Origin: Candidatus Gastranaerophilales bacterium
GTDB lineage: Bacteria; Cyanobacteriota; Vampirovibrionia; Gastranaerophilales; Gastranaerophilaceae
DNA: 64,000 bases
Assembly: GCA_944325735.1 (NCBI GenBank)
Contig: CALVBI010000002.1
Coordinates: forward strand, 186,001 to 250,000
Direction: 5' to 3'
Shown here: in pieces, positions 26,861 to 35,091 of the stretch
Layout: each line of letters begins with the position of its first letter
How positions within the stretch are numbered: the first letter of the stretch is position 1
Position numbers and translations under genes: made by a program
Notes under the pieces: model-generated
What the model was told of the DNA's origin: nothing
The model's input: only the letters and a program-made list of their open reading frames with translations
Database searches by the model: none

Positions 26861-27677
26861 AAGATTATTTTTAGTAGGATTAATCTTTCCAATGCTATTA
26901 GGTAATACTGTACAAGCAGGAGATAATAATATGACAAGAGTAGATATTTGTAAGAAAAATTATAAAGCATTATTTGGCGGAGAAGCATTAACAGATAATG
27001 GAAACGATGCTGAAATGATGGCAATTTTGCAAAAATATATTTTTGGTGAAGTTTTTACTATTGGTGAAATTGATAACAAAACAAGAGAGATGGTTACAGT
27101 TACAATTCTTGCTGTGGAACAAACTCTTCCGCAATTGAAAGCTCATATAAATGCTGCTTTGAATGTCGGTGTTACTCCGATAGAGCTTCGAGAAGTTATT
27201 TATCAGTGTGCTCCATTTATTGGTTTTCCTAAAACATTAAATGCTTTAGGCGTTCTGAATGAAGTGTTTAAAGAAAGAGGCATAAAAACACCGCTTGAAT
27301 CTCAAGTTACTGTGGATGAAGAAAACCGATTTGAAAAAGGTTTGGCAATTCAGGCTCCAATATATGGAGATGAAATAAAACAGGCAATGGCGGGTCTCCC
27401 TGACAATATGGGAGATGATGTTGCAAAATTGTTGACTGAAGTTTGTTTTGGAGATTTCTATACAAGAAAAGGTTTAGATATAAAAACAAGAGAATTAATT
27501 GTTTTGAGTATTCTTGTCACAACTGGAGATTCTGATACTTTGAAAAGTCATATAAAAGGAAATTTGAAAGTCGGAAATTCTGAAAAGGATATTACTGCTG
27601 TAATTATTCAGTGTATGCCTTATACAGGATTTCCTAATGCCCTGAAAGCATTAAAAGCACTAAAAGAGGTAATCTAA
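26835..27677 (+). CDS. Exported double carboxymuconolactone-decarboxylase (AhpD-like) domain protein
   Basis: 280 residues with an N-terminal signal-like segment (LFLVGLIFPMLLGNTVQA) and two CMD repeats: one with TREMVTVTILAVEQTLPQLKAH and YQCAPFIGFPKTLNAL, one with TRELIVLSILVTTGDSDTLKSH and IQCMPYTGFPNALKAL. Each repeat has a single Cys rather than the AhpD CxxC, so peroxidase-reductant chemistry like AhpD is doubtful. The TTG at 26835 has GGAG 7 nt upstream and is the likely start; the ATG at 26841 is the alternative. It overlaps the end of the DXS-like gene, so translation is probably coupled. Confidence 0.8.
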   Translation: MTMLKTICKRLFLVGLIFPMLLGNTVQAGDNNMTRVDICKKNYKALFGGEALTDNGNDAEMMAILQKYIFGEVFTIGEIDNKTREMVTVTILAVEQTLPQLKAHINAALNVGVTPIELREVIYQCAPFIGFPKTLNALGVLNEVFKERGIKTPLESQVTVDEENRFEKGLAIQAPIYGDEIKQAMAGLPDNMGDDVAKLLTEVCFGDFYTRKGLDIKTRELIVLSILVTTGDSDTLKSHIKGNLKVGNSEKDITAVIIQCMPYTGFPNALKALKALKEVI

Positions 27678-27696
27678 AAATTTAAAAGGAGAATTT

Positions 27697-28158
27697 ATGA
27701 AAAAATTTTTTCTTAATATGTTACTAATTTCAATTCTTGCAATAGGAGGTGCTGCAATGGCAAAAGATTTAGAACAACCGTTTAATAAAGGCGAAATAAA
27801 TCCTTATAGTGAATTTTTTACAGGAAGAACTTATTTGAATATGTTATGTACAAATGATACTGTTTGGAATTCTTCAATTGGGAATGTAACTTTCGAGCCT
27901 AAAGCAAGAACAAATTGGCACAAGCATTCAGGAGGTCAAATTTTGTTAGTAACTGCAGGAGAAGGCAGATACCAAGAAAAAGGAAAGCCAATCCAAATTT
28001 TGCATAAAGGAGATGTTGTAAAAATTCCTCCAAATGTAGAACACTGGCATGGTGCAGGTCCAGATGCAATGTTTGCACATATTTCAATAGAACCTAATCT
28101 GCCTAATAATAAAACTACTTGGCTTGAGCCTGTAAAAGACGAAGAATATAGTAAATAA
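27697..28158 (+). CDS. Exported cupin-domain protein
   Basis: 153 residues with a signal peptide (MKKFFLNMLLISILAIGGAAMA). The cupin metal motifs are visible: NWHKHSGGQILLVTAGEG (motif 1 His-His-Glu-like) and PPNVEHWHGAGPDAMFAH (motif 2). Exported cupins of this type often stand next to carboxymuconolactone-decarboxylase proteins, as here. AAAGGAG precedes the ATG; last gene of the MerR operon. Confidence 0.85.
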   Translation: MKKFFLNMLLISILAIGGAAMAKDLEQPFNKGEINPYSEFFTGRTYLNMLCTNDTVWNSSIGNVTFEPKARTNWHKHSGGQILLVTAGEGRYQEKGKPIQILHKGDVVKIPPNVEHWHGAGPDAMFAHISIEPNLPNNKTTWLEPVKDEEYSK

Positions 28159-28182
28159 GAAAATTGATTAAAGACTAAAATA

Positions 28183-28255
28183 AGCCGATAAAGGGACTTG
28201 AACCCTTGACCTACTCATTACGAATGAGTTGCTCTACCAACTGAGCTATATCGGC
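28183..28255 (-). tRNA. tRNA-Thr (anticodon CGT)
   Basis: Reads GCCGATA ... TATCGGC as the 7-bp acceptor stem, D-loop AGCTCAGTTGGTAGAGC, anticodon arm CTCATTCGTAATGAG with CGT, and T-arm GGGTTCAAGTCCC. Discriminator base U. CCA is not encoded. Confidence 0.95.
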
Positions 28256-28302
28256 TTATTTTTTAATTATAGCATAATTAGATTCATTAGTATATTTTGG
28301 TG

Positions 28303-28320
28303 CTTAGAGTTACTCTCAAG
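28303..28320 (+). promoter_or_regulatory. MerR-type dyad upstream of the regulator gene
   Basis: CTTAGAGT-T-ACTCTCAAG is closely similar to the operator at 24480-24497, which suggests the regulator controls both its own gene and the operon. Confidence 0.6.
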
Positions 28321-28361
28321 TTTGAATTTTTGTGTTAAAATCTTTTTAGGAGGTTTTTGTA

Positions 28362-28774
28362 TGTACACAATTAAAGAAGTAGCTGAAAAAATGGACGTAT
28401 CAGAACATACATTGAGATTTTGGGCGAAAAGTGGTTTTTTCCCATTTGTAAAGCGAGATCAAAATAATATTAGGCAGTTTTCAGAAGATGATTTAGCTTG
28501 GGTAAAAATTGTAAAATGTTTGCGTTCTGTAGGAACTGAAAATAAAGCTATCAAACGATATATTGATTTGTGTATTATAGGAGATTCTACAATCCCTGAG
28601 CGTTATGGTATTATCCAAGCCACAAAATTGAAAGCAGAAGAACAAATGAAAGAATTACAAAAGCAACTTGATTTGCTGGATTATAAAGAAAAGTTTTATC
28701 AAAATCTTATAAAAAATAATCTTAAAGATTCTTGGAATCCGATGAATAATATTCAATTAGAAAAAGCATTGTGA
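28362..28774 (+). CDS. MerR-family regulator, NmlR/AdhR-like
   Basis: 137 residues from the ATG at 28362 (AGGAGG 7 nt upstream). MYTIKEVAEKMDVSEHTLRFWAKSGFFP is the MerR winged helix. The Cys in WVKIVKCLRSVG and the following KRYIDLCIIGDSTIPER match the NmlR/AdhR group, whose members sense electrophiles such as formaldehyde or methylglyoxal through that Cys. Likely activates the 24529-28158 operon and itself. Confidence 0.85.
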
Positions 28775-28795
28775 TATATAAAATTATTAAAAATT

Positions 28796-28830
28796 AAAAC
28801 AGCCTACATTACAATAATATAGGCTGTTTT
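28796..28830. terminator. Bidirectional terminator
   Basis: Stem AAAACAGCCTA/TAGGCTGTTTT with a 13-nt loop between the convergent merR-like and NifX-like genes. Confidence 0.8.
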
Positions 28831-28845
28831 ATCTTTGATAAATAA

Positions 28846-29454
28846 TTAATGATTATGATGGCATCCGCCGTGGTTATGACAATGGTGATGTCCTTCCCCA
28901 CCACATGAATTTTCACCTGTAGTAAGTTCAGAATTCATATATTGAGTTACAAGTTCTTTTATATCCATTTCAGGACAACCGGTAATTACTTTAACTCCTT
29001 TTTGAGCAAAAGCATTTAAAGGACGCATTCCCATTCCGCCTGCAAGTACAATATTAGTTCCTAATTCAGCAATCCAGTCTGCTGCTGCACAAGAAATTCC
29101 TTCTTCCGGAATTTTATTTTCAATACTTAAAATTTCTTTGCTTTCAGGGTTAATTTCTACGAATGTGAATGTATCACAGTGCCCGAAATGTGAACATAAT
29201 TTGTTTTCACTGCTTGGAATTGCAATTTTCATAATTTTATCTCCTTTTGATTTGTACATATTATTTTGTAATAATATTGCATTTTCTAGTGCTTCTGTTT
29301 CTGTCATATTATTTTCATAAGCAAAATTTTTTAAAATATTCAAAATATTTTCATTTATTCTTCTGGTGTAAGAAATTTTGTTTATGCAAGTTTTTTTGCG
29401 TCCTGCACAATTTCTTTTCCCGCCCCAATTATTTTTTTGACAATTTGAAATCAT
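28846..29454 (-). CDS. RHH-like N-terminus fused to NifX/NifB-type iron-molybdenum-cofactor-family domain
   Basis: 202 residues. Residues 1-74 are basic (GGKRNCAGRKK) with a ribbon-helix-helix-like stretch RRINENILNILKNFAYENN. From M75 (ATG at 29232) the protein is a NifX/NafY-type domain (MKIAIPSSENKLCSHFGHCD ... GGMGMRPLNAF) with a His/Cys-rich tail (GHHHCHNHGGCHHNH). AAAAGGAG stands 8 nt before the internal ATG, so a second, shorter product of 128 residues is very likely. No nitrogenase genes are nearby; such domains in gut bacteria are thought to carry metal clusters. Confidence 0.8.
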   Translation of the reverse strand: MISNCQKNNWGGKRNCAGRKKTCINKISYTRRINENILNILKNFAYENNMTETEALENAILLQNNMYKSKGDKIMKIAIPSSENKLCSHFGHCDTFTFVEINPESKEILSIENKIPEEGISCAAADWIAELGTNIVLAGGMGMRPLNAFAQKGVKVITGCPEMDIKELVTQYMNSELTTGENSCGGEGHHHCHNHGGCHHNH

Positions 29455-29550
29455 TATTTATGCTCCGATTTAATAATAAAACTTTAACTTGAATTTGTCA
29501 ATACATAATCAAGATAATACAACTTAATTAAATTCGTAAAAAATAAGAGA

Positions 29551-29566
29551 TAGCAAAAAAAATTAT
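29551..29566 (+). promoter_or_regulatory. A-tract motif (TAGC + eight A), variant
   Basis: TAGCAAAAAAAATTAT lies 20 nt before the ATG of the orphan gene at 29586; related to the CTAGC-A-tract sites at 547, 41528 and 45092. Confidence 0.35.
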
Positions 29567-29585
29567 ATTTGATTTTTGAAATAGT

Positions 29586-31055
29586 ATGAATATAAAATTG
29601 TCTTTAAATGATTTAATGCTTCAAATAAATAGAGCAAAAACTTCTGGGAAAATAAAGGAAGCAATTTCTTTAATAGAAACAAATTTTGATAATTTAGAGT
29701 CTTATGAGCGTAATATTGTTCAAAATGTAAAAGAATATTTGCAAAAAAAATTCCCTCATACAGCATACGAAGCATCAGCTCGTGCTCAAGTTGAGATGTC
29801 TTTACAGCTGAATAAGGTAAAAAATTTATTTTCCAGAATAACAAAAGATACTATACTTTCAGATGTGAAGACATTCCCAGAAGATCGTTCTGATTGGTCA
29901 ATGCTTCGTGAAAATTTGAATTCTAATTTATCAAGTCTTATACACCCACAAGGTAGAGATTTTTGGCTTTCAAAATTTTTGAATGGAGAAGTGGATGGCT
30001 TGACAGGAAAAGGTCTTGATCTTCGGTTTATGGAAGGTGCACAAAGGTTAGTTGATTTAGGAATTATCGATAAATCTACTTTAGTAATAATTCATACAGG
30101 ACATAATATACCAATTGCTAGCAAATTAATGGAAAATTCTGATAAATTAGGTAAAGTAACCGGTGTTTTAGAATTTAGCAGAGATTCATTCCCTATTATG
30201 GGTGAAGATGTTGCAAAAATTATTGAGGATTTGGCTATTGGAAAATCGGAAATAAAAGGTTTAAAGCATGAAGATATAATTTATTTGAGAGAAAAAATTA
30301 AACCTTTAAGAAATCAAATTTTGTATGGAGAAGAACATAAAGAAAAGCTTATTCAAGATTATAAACGATTTATATCCGAAAATACTTTACGAATAAGTAG
30401 TCAAGCCTATACTTATCCTGGAACATTGAGTCAAAAAACTGAAGGTAAGGGAACTAAATTTTTAGGAATTGATTTTCATAGATCAGGTAGAATTGATATT
30501 ACAAAACTTCCAACTGCAAAAGAATTAAAAGATGCAGGTATTAATAAAGTTGTATTTTTAGAAGAAGCTCCTCCTCTTTCTTCATTTAATTCTCAAGCAT
30601 CTCAGAGGTTATATGAACCATTAAGTCCTGAAAAAGTCGATAAAATAGCTTATTATTTTGATTCTTTTGTTAAAAATTTTTATCAGCAAAATATTAAAGA
30701 AGGACTTCAAGATTTTGCAAAATTAGAAAAAATACTCACACCTCAAGATATTGATTTTAAAATAATATCCCCTACATCTCAAGAAATTCTCGAAGCAAAA
30801 TCATTAGTTGAGAAAGGAACTTTTGGCTATAAAGTTAAACATGTAACAAGAGGGGATATAATACCTTATTTGGAAAAATTGCAAGAAGATATGCCTTTAA
30901 TTGTAGAAGGTGTTGATGTCAATAAATTAGAACAAATTCCTAAAGATATTATCCCAAGAGCAATAGATGCTTTTGCTCAAAAAGAAAGAGCAAACTTTGA
31001 AAATTATTTGCAGATTACTGATATTATAGCAGATATAAATCGTTCATTATATTAA
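29586..31055 (+). CDS. Hypothetical protein, 489 aa
   Basis: Not recognised. No signal peptide or membrane segment; largely helical and charged, with a more conserved-looking centre (STLVIIHTGHNIPIASKLME, GIDFHRSGRIDITKLPTAKE, INKVVFLEEAPPLSSFNS). It carries the A-tract motif upstream and no clear ribosome binding site. Monocistronic between divergent and same-strand unrelated genes. It may belong to the lineage-specific protein set of this organism. Confidence 0.7.
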   Translation: MNIKLSLNDLMLQINRAKTSGKIKEAISLIETNFDNLESYERNIVQNVKEYLQKKFPHTAYEASARAQVEMSLQLNKVKNLFSRITKDTILSDVKTFPEDRSDWSMLRENLNSNLSSLIHPQGRDFWLSKFLNGEVDGLTGKGLDLRFMEGAQRLVDLGIIDKSTLVIIHTGHNIPIASKLMENSDKLGKVTGVLEFSRDSFPIMGEDVAKIIEDLAIGKSEIKGLKHEDIIYLREKIKPLRNQILYGEEHKEKLIQDYKRFISENTLRISSQAYTYPGTLSQKTEGKGTKFLGIDFHRSGRIDITKLPTAKELKDAGINKVVFLEEAPPLSSFNSQASQRLYEPLSPEKVDKIAYYFDSFVKNFYQQNIKEGLQDFAKLEKILTPQDIDFKIISPTSQEILEAKSLVEKGTFGYKVKHVTRGDIIPYLEKLQEDMPLIVEGVDVNKLEQIPKDIIPRAIDAFAQKERANFENYLQITDIIADINRSLY

Positions 31056-31105
31056 AATTATTTTAGTTAATAATTAATGAAAATCTTTGATGTATAATAA
31101 CCGTA

Positions 31106-32896
31106 ATGAAAAAGATTTTGGCAATTACATTAATACTGACAACAGTGTCAATTATACCTGTATCTGCATCAGTTGAACATAAGGTAATCAAGGTTATTGA
31201 TGGCGATACTGTATATGTTGACTTTAACGATAACGGAATTGCAGAAAAAGATGAAAAAGTTCGCATCAATGGCATTGATACCTTTGAAACTAAACTCAAT
31301 GACGGGCTAAATTGGCAAATGAAACTATATAACCTTACTCAAGACGAAGCATTAGGACTTGGGTATTACGGGAAAGAATTTGCTAAAAAAGAGCTGCTGA
31401 ATAAACCTGTAAGAGCTGAATACACAGCAGAAGAAAAGTTTGATAAAAACAATAGACACCTGATGTCGCTTTATTATAATTGCAATAAAAATGGTGAATG
31501 CAAAAGCTATGAACAAGAAGTGCTGAAAGCAGGACTTGCGAGAATTTATACAAAATCAAACCTTGCAGATGAATTAAAAACTTATCAGAACTTAGACAAA
31601 ATAAAAGCTAATGCAAAAAAATCCCATAAGCTTGATTTGGTTGTTTTAAATAAGAAAAACGGCAAATACCATAAGTTAGATTGTAAGTATGGTTGGATGT
31701 CTAGTCAGCAAGAATTGATAGATAAACCTTTAATTACATATTCAACATCAAGCTGTTGTTACCCTAAAAGTCAAAACCAAACAAAAAATATAAGTTTTAT
31801 ACAACAACAGAAAGAAAAAGTTTTTCTAAACAAATTAGAAAAGCAAAAAATTGAATTATATTTTGTAAATCCAGTAAATAAAAAATATCCTGTAAATAAA
31901 TCAATAAACGATGTGAGCAAATCATTAGAAGCATTAATTAATAACGCAGAAACTTCAATTGATATTGCAGCGTATGGCTTTGCAGGACAAGATAAAATAA
32001 TTAATGCTTTAAGAAGAGCAAAAGCTAGAGGAGTTATAATAAGAGGTGTTGTAGATGATTATGGAACATCACTTTACCCTGATACAGAAAAAATCGTTAA
32101 AGAATTTAGTTTTAAGACAGATGTTTTTGTCCCAATAGCTCAAAGACAATTTGATGAAAAATTTACAAGATCTCAATCTGCATTAATGCATAACAAGTTT
32201 GTAATAGTCGATGGAAAATATATTTGGACAGGTTCTACAAATATTACAGATAGCTGTATGACTTTGAATGCTAATAATTCTGTTGTTATCTATTCAAAAG
32301 ATCTGGCCCAAGTATATGAAAAAGAATTTTTACAAATGTTTGAAGATAACAAATTTCATGTATTAAAAGATGTGGTACCAAATAAAACTGATATTCAAAT
32401 AAAGCCTGATACAGAAATTTCTGTTTTATTTTCTCCTATGGATAGAGCTATTTCAAAAGGTGTATTGCCCCTAATTAACAAATCTGGTAAAAGTATTTAT
32501 ATCTCAATGTTTTATCTTACAAATTATTGGATTACTGATGCATTAATTGATGCACACAATAGAGGGGTTGATATAAAAATAATTTCAGATGCAACATTGA
32601 CAAAAGAACCAAAAGCACAAATCTTTAAATTACGAGAGGTTGGTATACCTGTAAAGATTGAAAATTGGAATGGGAAAATGCATCAGAAAAGTGCTGTTTT
32701 TGACGAAGAATATACAATAATTGCCTCTACAAATTGGACTGGTGCATCTGAATATGCAAATGATGAGAATATGTTAATAATCAAGAATAAATACATTGCA
32801 GCAAAACAGACAAAAGAGTTTTTTAGATTATGGAAATCTATTCCTGATAAATTTTTATATGAAATCCCAAATTTTACAAGTAAAAAGCTAGAATAG
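31106..32896 (+). CDS. Secreted nuclease: SNase domain fused to phospholipase D-type domain
   Basis: 596 residues. Signal peptide about 1-21. A staphylococcal-nuclease fold follows: IDGDTVYVDF, R53, D58 and E61 in RINGIDTFETK, and R117 in DKNNRHLM match the Arg/Glu/Arg catalytic set. A short Cys/His module (YHKLDCKYGW ... SSCCYPK) links to a PLD region with two HKD-type motifs: MHNKFVIVDGKYIWTGSTN (about 361-379) and MHQKSAVFDEEYTIIASTN (about 524-542). In the second the Asp is followed by EE, but H, K and D spacing is kept. Both halves are nuclease families; the protein probably degrades extracellular DNA/RNA. TATAAT lies 7 nt before the ATG. Confidence 0.85.
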   Translation: MKKILAITLILTTVSIIPVSASVEHKVIKVIDGDTVYVDFNDNGIAEKDEKVRINGIDTFETKLNDGLNWQMKLYNLTQDEALGLGYYGKEFAKKELLNKPVRAEYTAEEKFDKNNRHLMSLYYNCNKNGECKSYEQEVLKAGLARIYTKSNLADELKTYQNLDKIKANAKKSHKLDLVVLNKKNGKYHKLDCKYGWMSSQQELIDKPLITYSTSSCCYPKSQNQTKNISFIQQQKEKVFLNKLEKQKIELYFVNPVNKKYPVNKSINDVSKSLEALINNAETSIDIAAYGFAGQDKIINALRRAKARGVIIRGVVDDYGTSLYPDTEKIVKEFSFKTDVFVPIAQRQFDEKFTRSQSALMHNKFVIVDGKYIWTGSTNITDSCMTLNANNSVVIYSKDLAQVYEKEFLQMFEDNKFHVLKDVVPNKTDIQIKPDTEISVLFSPMDRAISKGVLPLINKSGKSIYISMFYLTNYWITDALIDAHNRGVDIKIISDATLTKEPKAQIFKLREVGIPVKIENWNGKMHQKSAVFDEEYTIIASTNWTGASEYANDENMLIIKNKYIAAKQTKEFFRLWKSIPDKFLYEIPNFTSKKLE

Positions 32897-33685
32897 TTCT
32901 GAATTAATAAGTAATAATTTAGTTTCTTGTTTAAATTTTTCTTGGTTATTTTTATTTATTTTCTTATATTTTTCTTTAATTTGATTTAACGTTTCAGGTT
33001 CAATCATTTTGGAAATTGGCATTTTATAATTCCAACCAAAGTAGCCATTTTGTTTAATTTTTTCGCTATACTTTTCCATAGAAACAGCTTTTTCAAAAAG
33101 TTTTGGATAATGCTCATACAAAGAAATCCAATCCATTTTGTTTTGAAAAAAACAAAAATAACAACCTGAACGTCTTTTCCAGCTATAAAAACTTGCTAAT
33201 CCTATTCCTGAATCATTTAGAATTTGAATAACTTCTTTTTTATTGATTGCATTTTCAACAAATGGAAATTTTTCATGAATGTATTTTATTTTACTGGTCG
33301 CAGTATCTACCCTGTTTGATTCATCAGCTCTGATACCAATATATAAGTTTACAATTCCATTAGAATAATTTTCTTTTAGGTATTTTTGAAATGGTTTTGT
33401 TTTTAACTCAACTGTACACCAACGATTGGCTGGGTGGGGTAAGAACCCATAGCAGGAGTGAATTTGATCAAAACTCACGGGTGGTTTTATTCGAACAATT
33501 TTTTTATCCAAAAATATTTCAATCTTATTTAGATAATCATACAGTTCAGGCAATTCGCATTCTGTATCACAAAACACAAGTTCTAATTTCTCAAAAATCT
33601 CAGGCATATTTTCTTTCATAAAAAAAGCAAGTGCTGTCGAGTCTTTTCCCCCTGATAGTGATAAAATATGATATTCTTTTTCCAT
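32888..33685 (-). CDS. PAPS-reductase-like PP-loop protein
   Basis: 265 residues. LSLSGGKDSTALAFFM is the PP-loop for ATP/adenylyl binding. Cysteines at CDTECE, HSCYGF, RWCTVELK and GCYFC could hold an Fe-S cluster. Members include sulfate assimilation enzymes but also phage and defence (DndC-like) proteins. No cys operon partner is adjacent, so assimilatory sulfate reduction is unlikely. It overlaps the nuclease gene end by 9 nt (convergent) and lies 230 bp from the direct repeat of the tRNA-Ser element. AAGGAG precedes the ATG. Confidence 0.7.
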   Translation of the reverse strand: MEKEYHILSLSGGKDSTALAFFMKENMPEIFEKLELVFCDTECELPELYDYLNKIEIFLDKKIVRIKPPVSFDQIHSCYGFLPHPANRWCTVELKTKPFQKYLKENYSNGIVNLYIGIRADESNRVDTATSKIKYIHEKFPFVENAINKKEVIQILNDSGIGLASFYSWKRRSGCYFCFFQNKMDWISLYEHYPKLFEKAVSMEKYSEKIKQNGYFGWNYKMPISKMIEPETLNQIKEKYKKINKNNQEKFKQETKLLLINSELF

Positions 33686-33710
33686 TATTTCTCCTTATAA
33701 TAAGCGACAC

Positions 33711-33745
33711 AAAAGCACAGTAAAGCATCTGCTTCACTGTGCTAA
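33711..33745 (-). terminator. Hairpin, possible terminator on the minus strand
   Basis: AGCACAGTAAAGCA pairs with TGCTTCACTGTGCT with one mismatch; read on the minus strand it is followed by TTTTGTG. It lies upstream of the PP-loop gene, so it could end a transcript entering from the element side or act as a leader hairpin. Confidence 0.4.
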
Positions 33746-33917
33746 AAAACTTTCAGTTACTCCTTGCAAACACAAAAATCATCTAGGATTAAAGCTTAAC
33801 AAGAGGTGTATCACCATTTACATTATTACCGCAAAATGACAAATATGACTATTACTTAATCTTTTTTTAAGGTTTTACAATTTTCTCTTTTTATTGTTTT
33901 TCATAAAAAATAAATTC

Positions 33918-34113
33918 CAATCTGCACCTTTAAATTTTCAAAAAGAGAATTTAGGAGATATTTTAATAAAATGTGGTAAAAATTAAGCTTAAAAAATTCT
34001 CTAAATAAAATCACATATCAAAAACCGCCCCAGAGTGGGCGGTTTTTCAAACTTATATCTTCACTAATTCCTAATCTATATACTAAAAAACGGAGAAAAA
34101 GAGATTTAAACTC
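33918..34113. repeat. Direct repeat copy A (degenerate duplicate of tRNA-Ser 3' flank)
   Basis: About 178 bp (to 34095) nearly identical to 36569-36745, including a hairpin with GGGCGG arms. After CGGAG the similarity to the tRNA-Ser 3' end decays (GATTTAAACTC against GATTTGAACCC). In one frame both copies also read QSAPLNFQKENLGDIL ... KN stop, as if a protein C-terminus was part of the duplicated unit. The gene-free stretch 33686-34362 otherwise holds only this repeat and the hairpins listed. Confidence 0.85.
34020..34047. terminator. Terminator hairpin inside repeat copy A
   Basis: AAAAACCGCCC/GGGCGGTTTTT stem; same structure as at 36671-36697. Confidence 0.75.
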
Positions 34114-34362
34114 AAAGGAAAAATTTATTCCATTTTATCATCCTATGTCAAGTATTACTCTCTTTTCTAGTAATTTCAAGTATTTGTGTTGATGTTGAAT
34201 ACTTAAGGTATAAAATTTAATTTGTACTTAATATTTTACTAAATATAGTCTGTATAAATGTGAATGAATCTATTTAAAATAATAACATAGATGATAATAG
34301 TTGATTTTGATAAATTTGAAATAATAGAGAATGAATTATAAATAGAAGGAGATAATAAAATA

Positions 34363-34515
34363 ATGGTTATTATAGATCTTTAAGTATATTTAGATGATGA
34401 TAATTTGAATTCGTTTATTTGAGCTTTAGAATACATTGTAAGAACTAAATATAATATTTAAATTTGTCTAAAAAGACATGAATTAAAAGAATTAATTTAT
34501 ATGCAAATTTTTTAA
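34363..34515 (+). pseudogene. Decayed small gene with three internal stops
   Basis: AGAAGGAG precedes an ATG at 34363 and the frame reads MVIIDL, then VYLDDDNLNSFI, ALEYIVRTKYNI and ICLKRHELKELIYMQIF, separated by TAA, TGA and TAA at 34381, 34420 and 34459. The protein-like composition on both sides of each stop suggests a gene broken by nonsense mutations. Function unknown. Confidence 0.4.
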
Positions 34516-34573
34516 TAAAATTATAACTCTGTTTGATATAGTATTAAAGGAACAAAAAGAATTTGAGTATATA

Positions 34574-34981
34574 TTAAAAATTGTTTAACTGGTCTAATTG
34601 CTCAATTTTTTGTAATTTTTCAAGCCCAAGTACAAAATATAAAACTTGATTTATATTTTCTGAATTAAGAGTTGTTTTTGTTGCCAATAATTCTCTTAAT
34701 TCATCTTCAAGATTTGGGCTATCTTTTTTTAACTCTTTTGGTTCAAATAAAATATCAGCCAAAATGAATAGTTCATCATTAAATTTTAGAGAATCACTTA
34801 ATTGTTTAATTGTAATGGCTTTAGGAAAATTTGCCATTTTCCCGTTTTCAAGTTTTGTAATTAAAGCTGCACTAACATTAGAAAGTTTTTCTACATCTCT
34901 TAGGCTAAGCTTTAAAACCTGACGTCGTGTTTTTAGCACTGTCCCAAATTTTTTTAGCTGTTCCTGCTTATTCATATTCAT
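34574..34981 (-). CDS. XRE-family helix-turn-helix regulator
   Basis: 135 residues. LKTRRQVLKLSLRDVEKLSNVSAALITKLENGK (about 17-49) is a Cro/CI-type HTH; the C-terminal half is helical and leucine-rich and may dimerise. Divergent from the MuF-domain gene, with about 110 bp between them, an arrangement typical of phage or plasmid regulators. Confidence 0.85.
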   Translation of the reverse strand: MNMNKQEQLKKFGTVLKTRRQVLKLSLRDVEKLSNVSAALITKLENGKMANFPKAITIKQLSDSLKFNDELFILADILFEPKELKKDSPNLEDELRELLATKTTLNSENINQVLYFVLGLEKLQKIEQLDQLNNF

Positions 34982-35091
34982 ATTGTATCATAACTGAGAT
35001 AAAACTCAACAATAATTGACAAATATGCAAAATAATGGTAATATGAATATTATTCAACACTAGTTTATAAATATATATAAATGGGATATAT

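Noticed and set aside
28229-28361. N-terminal extension of the MerR-type regulator
   Set aside because: The extension crosses the tRNA-Thr gene and the regulator's own operator; the ATG at 28362 has AGGAGG.
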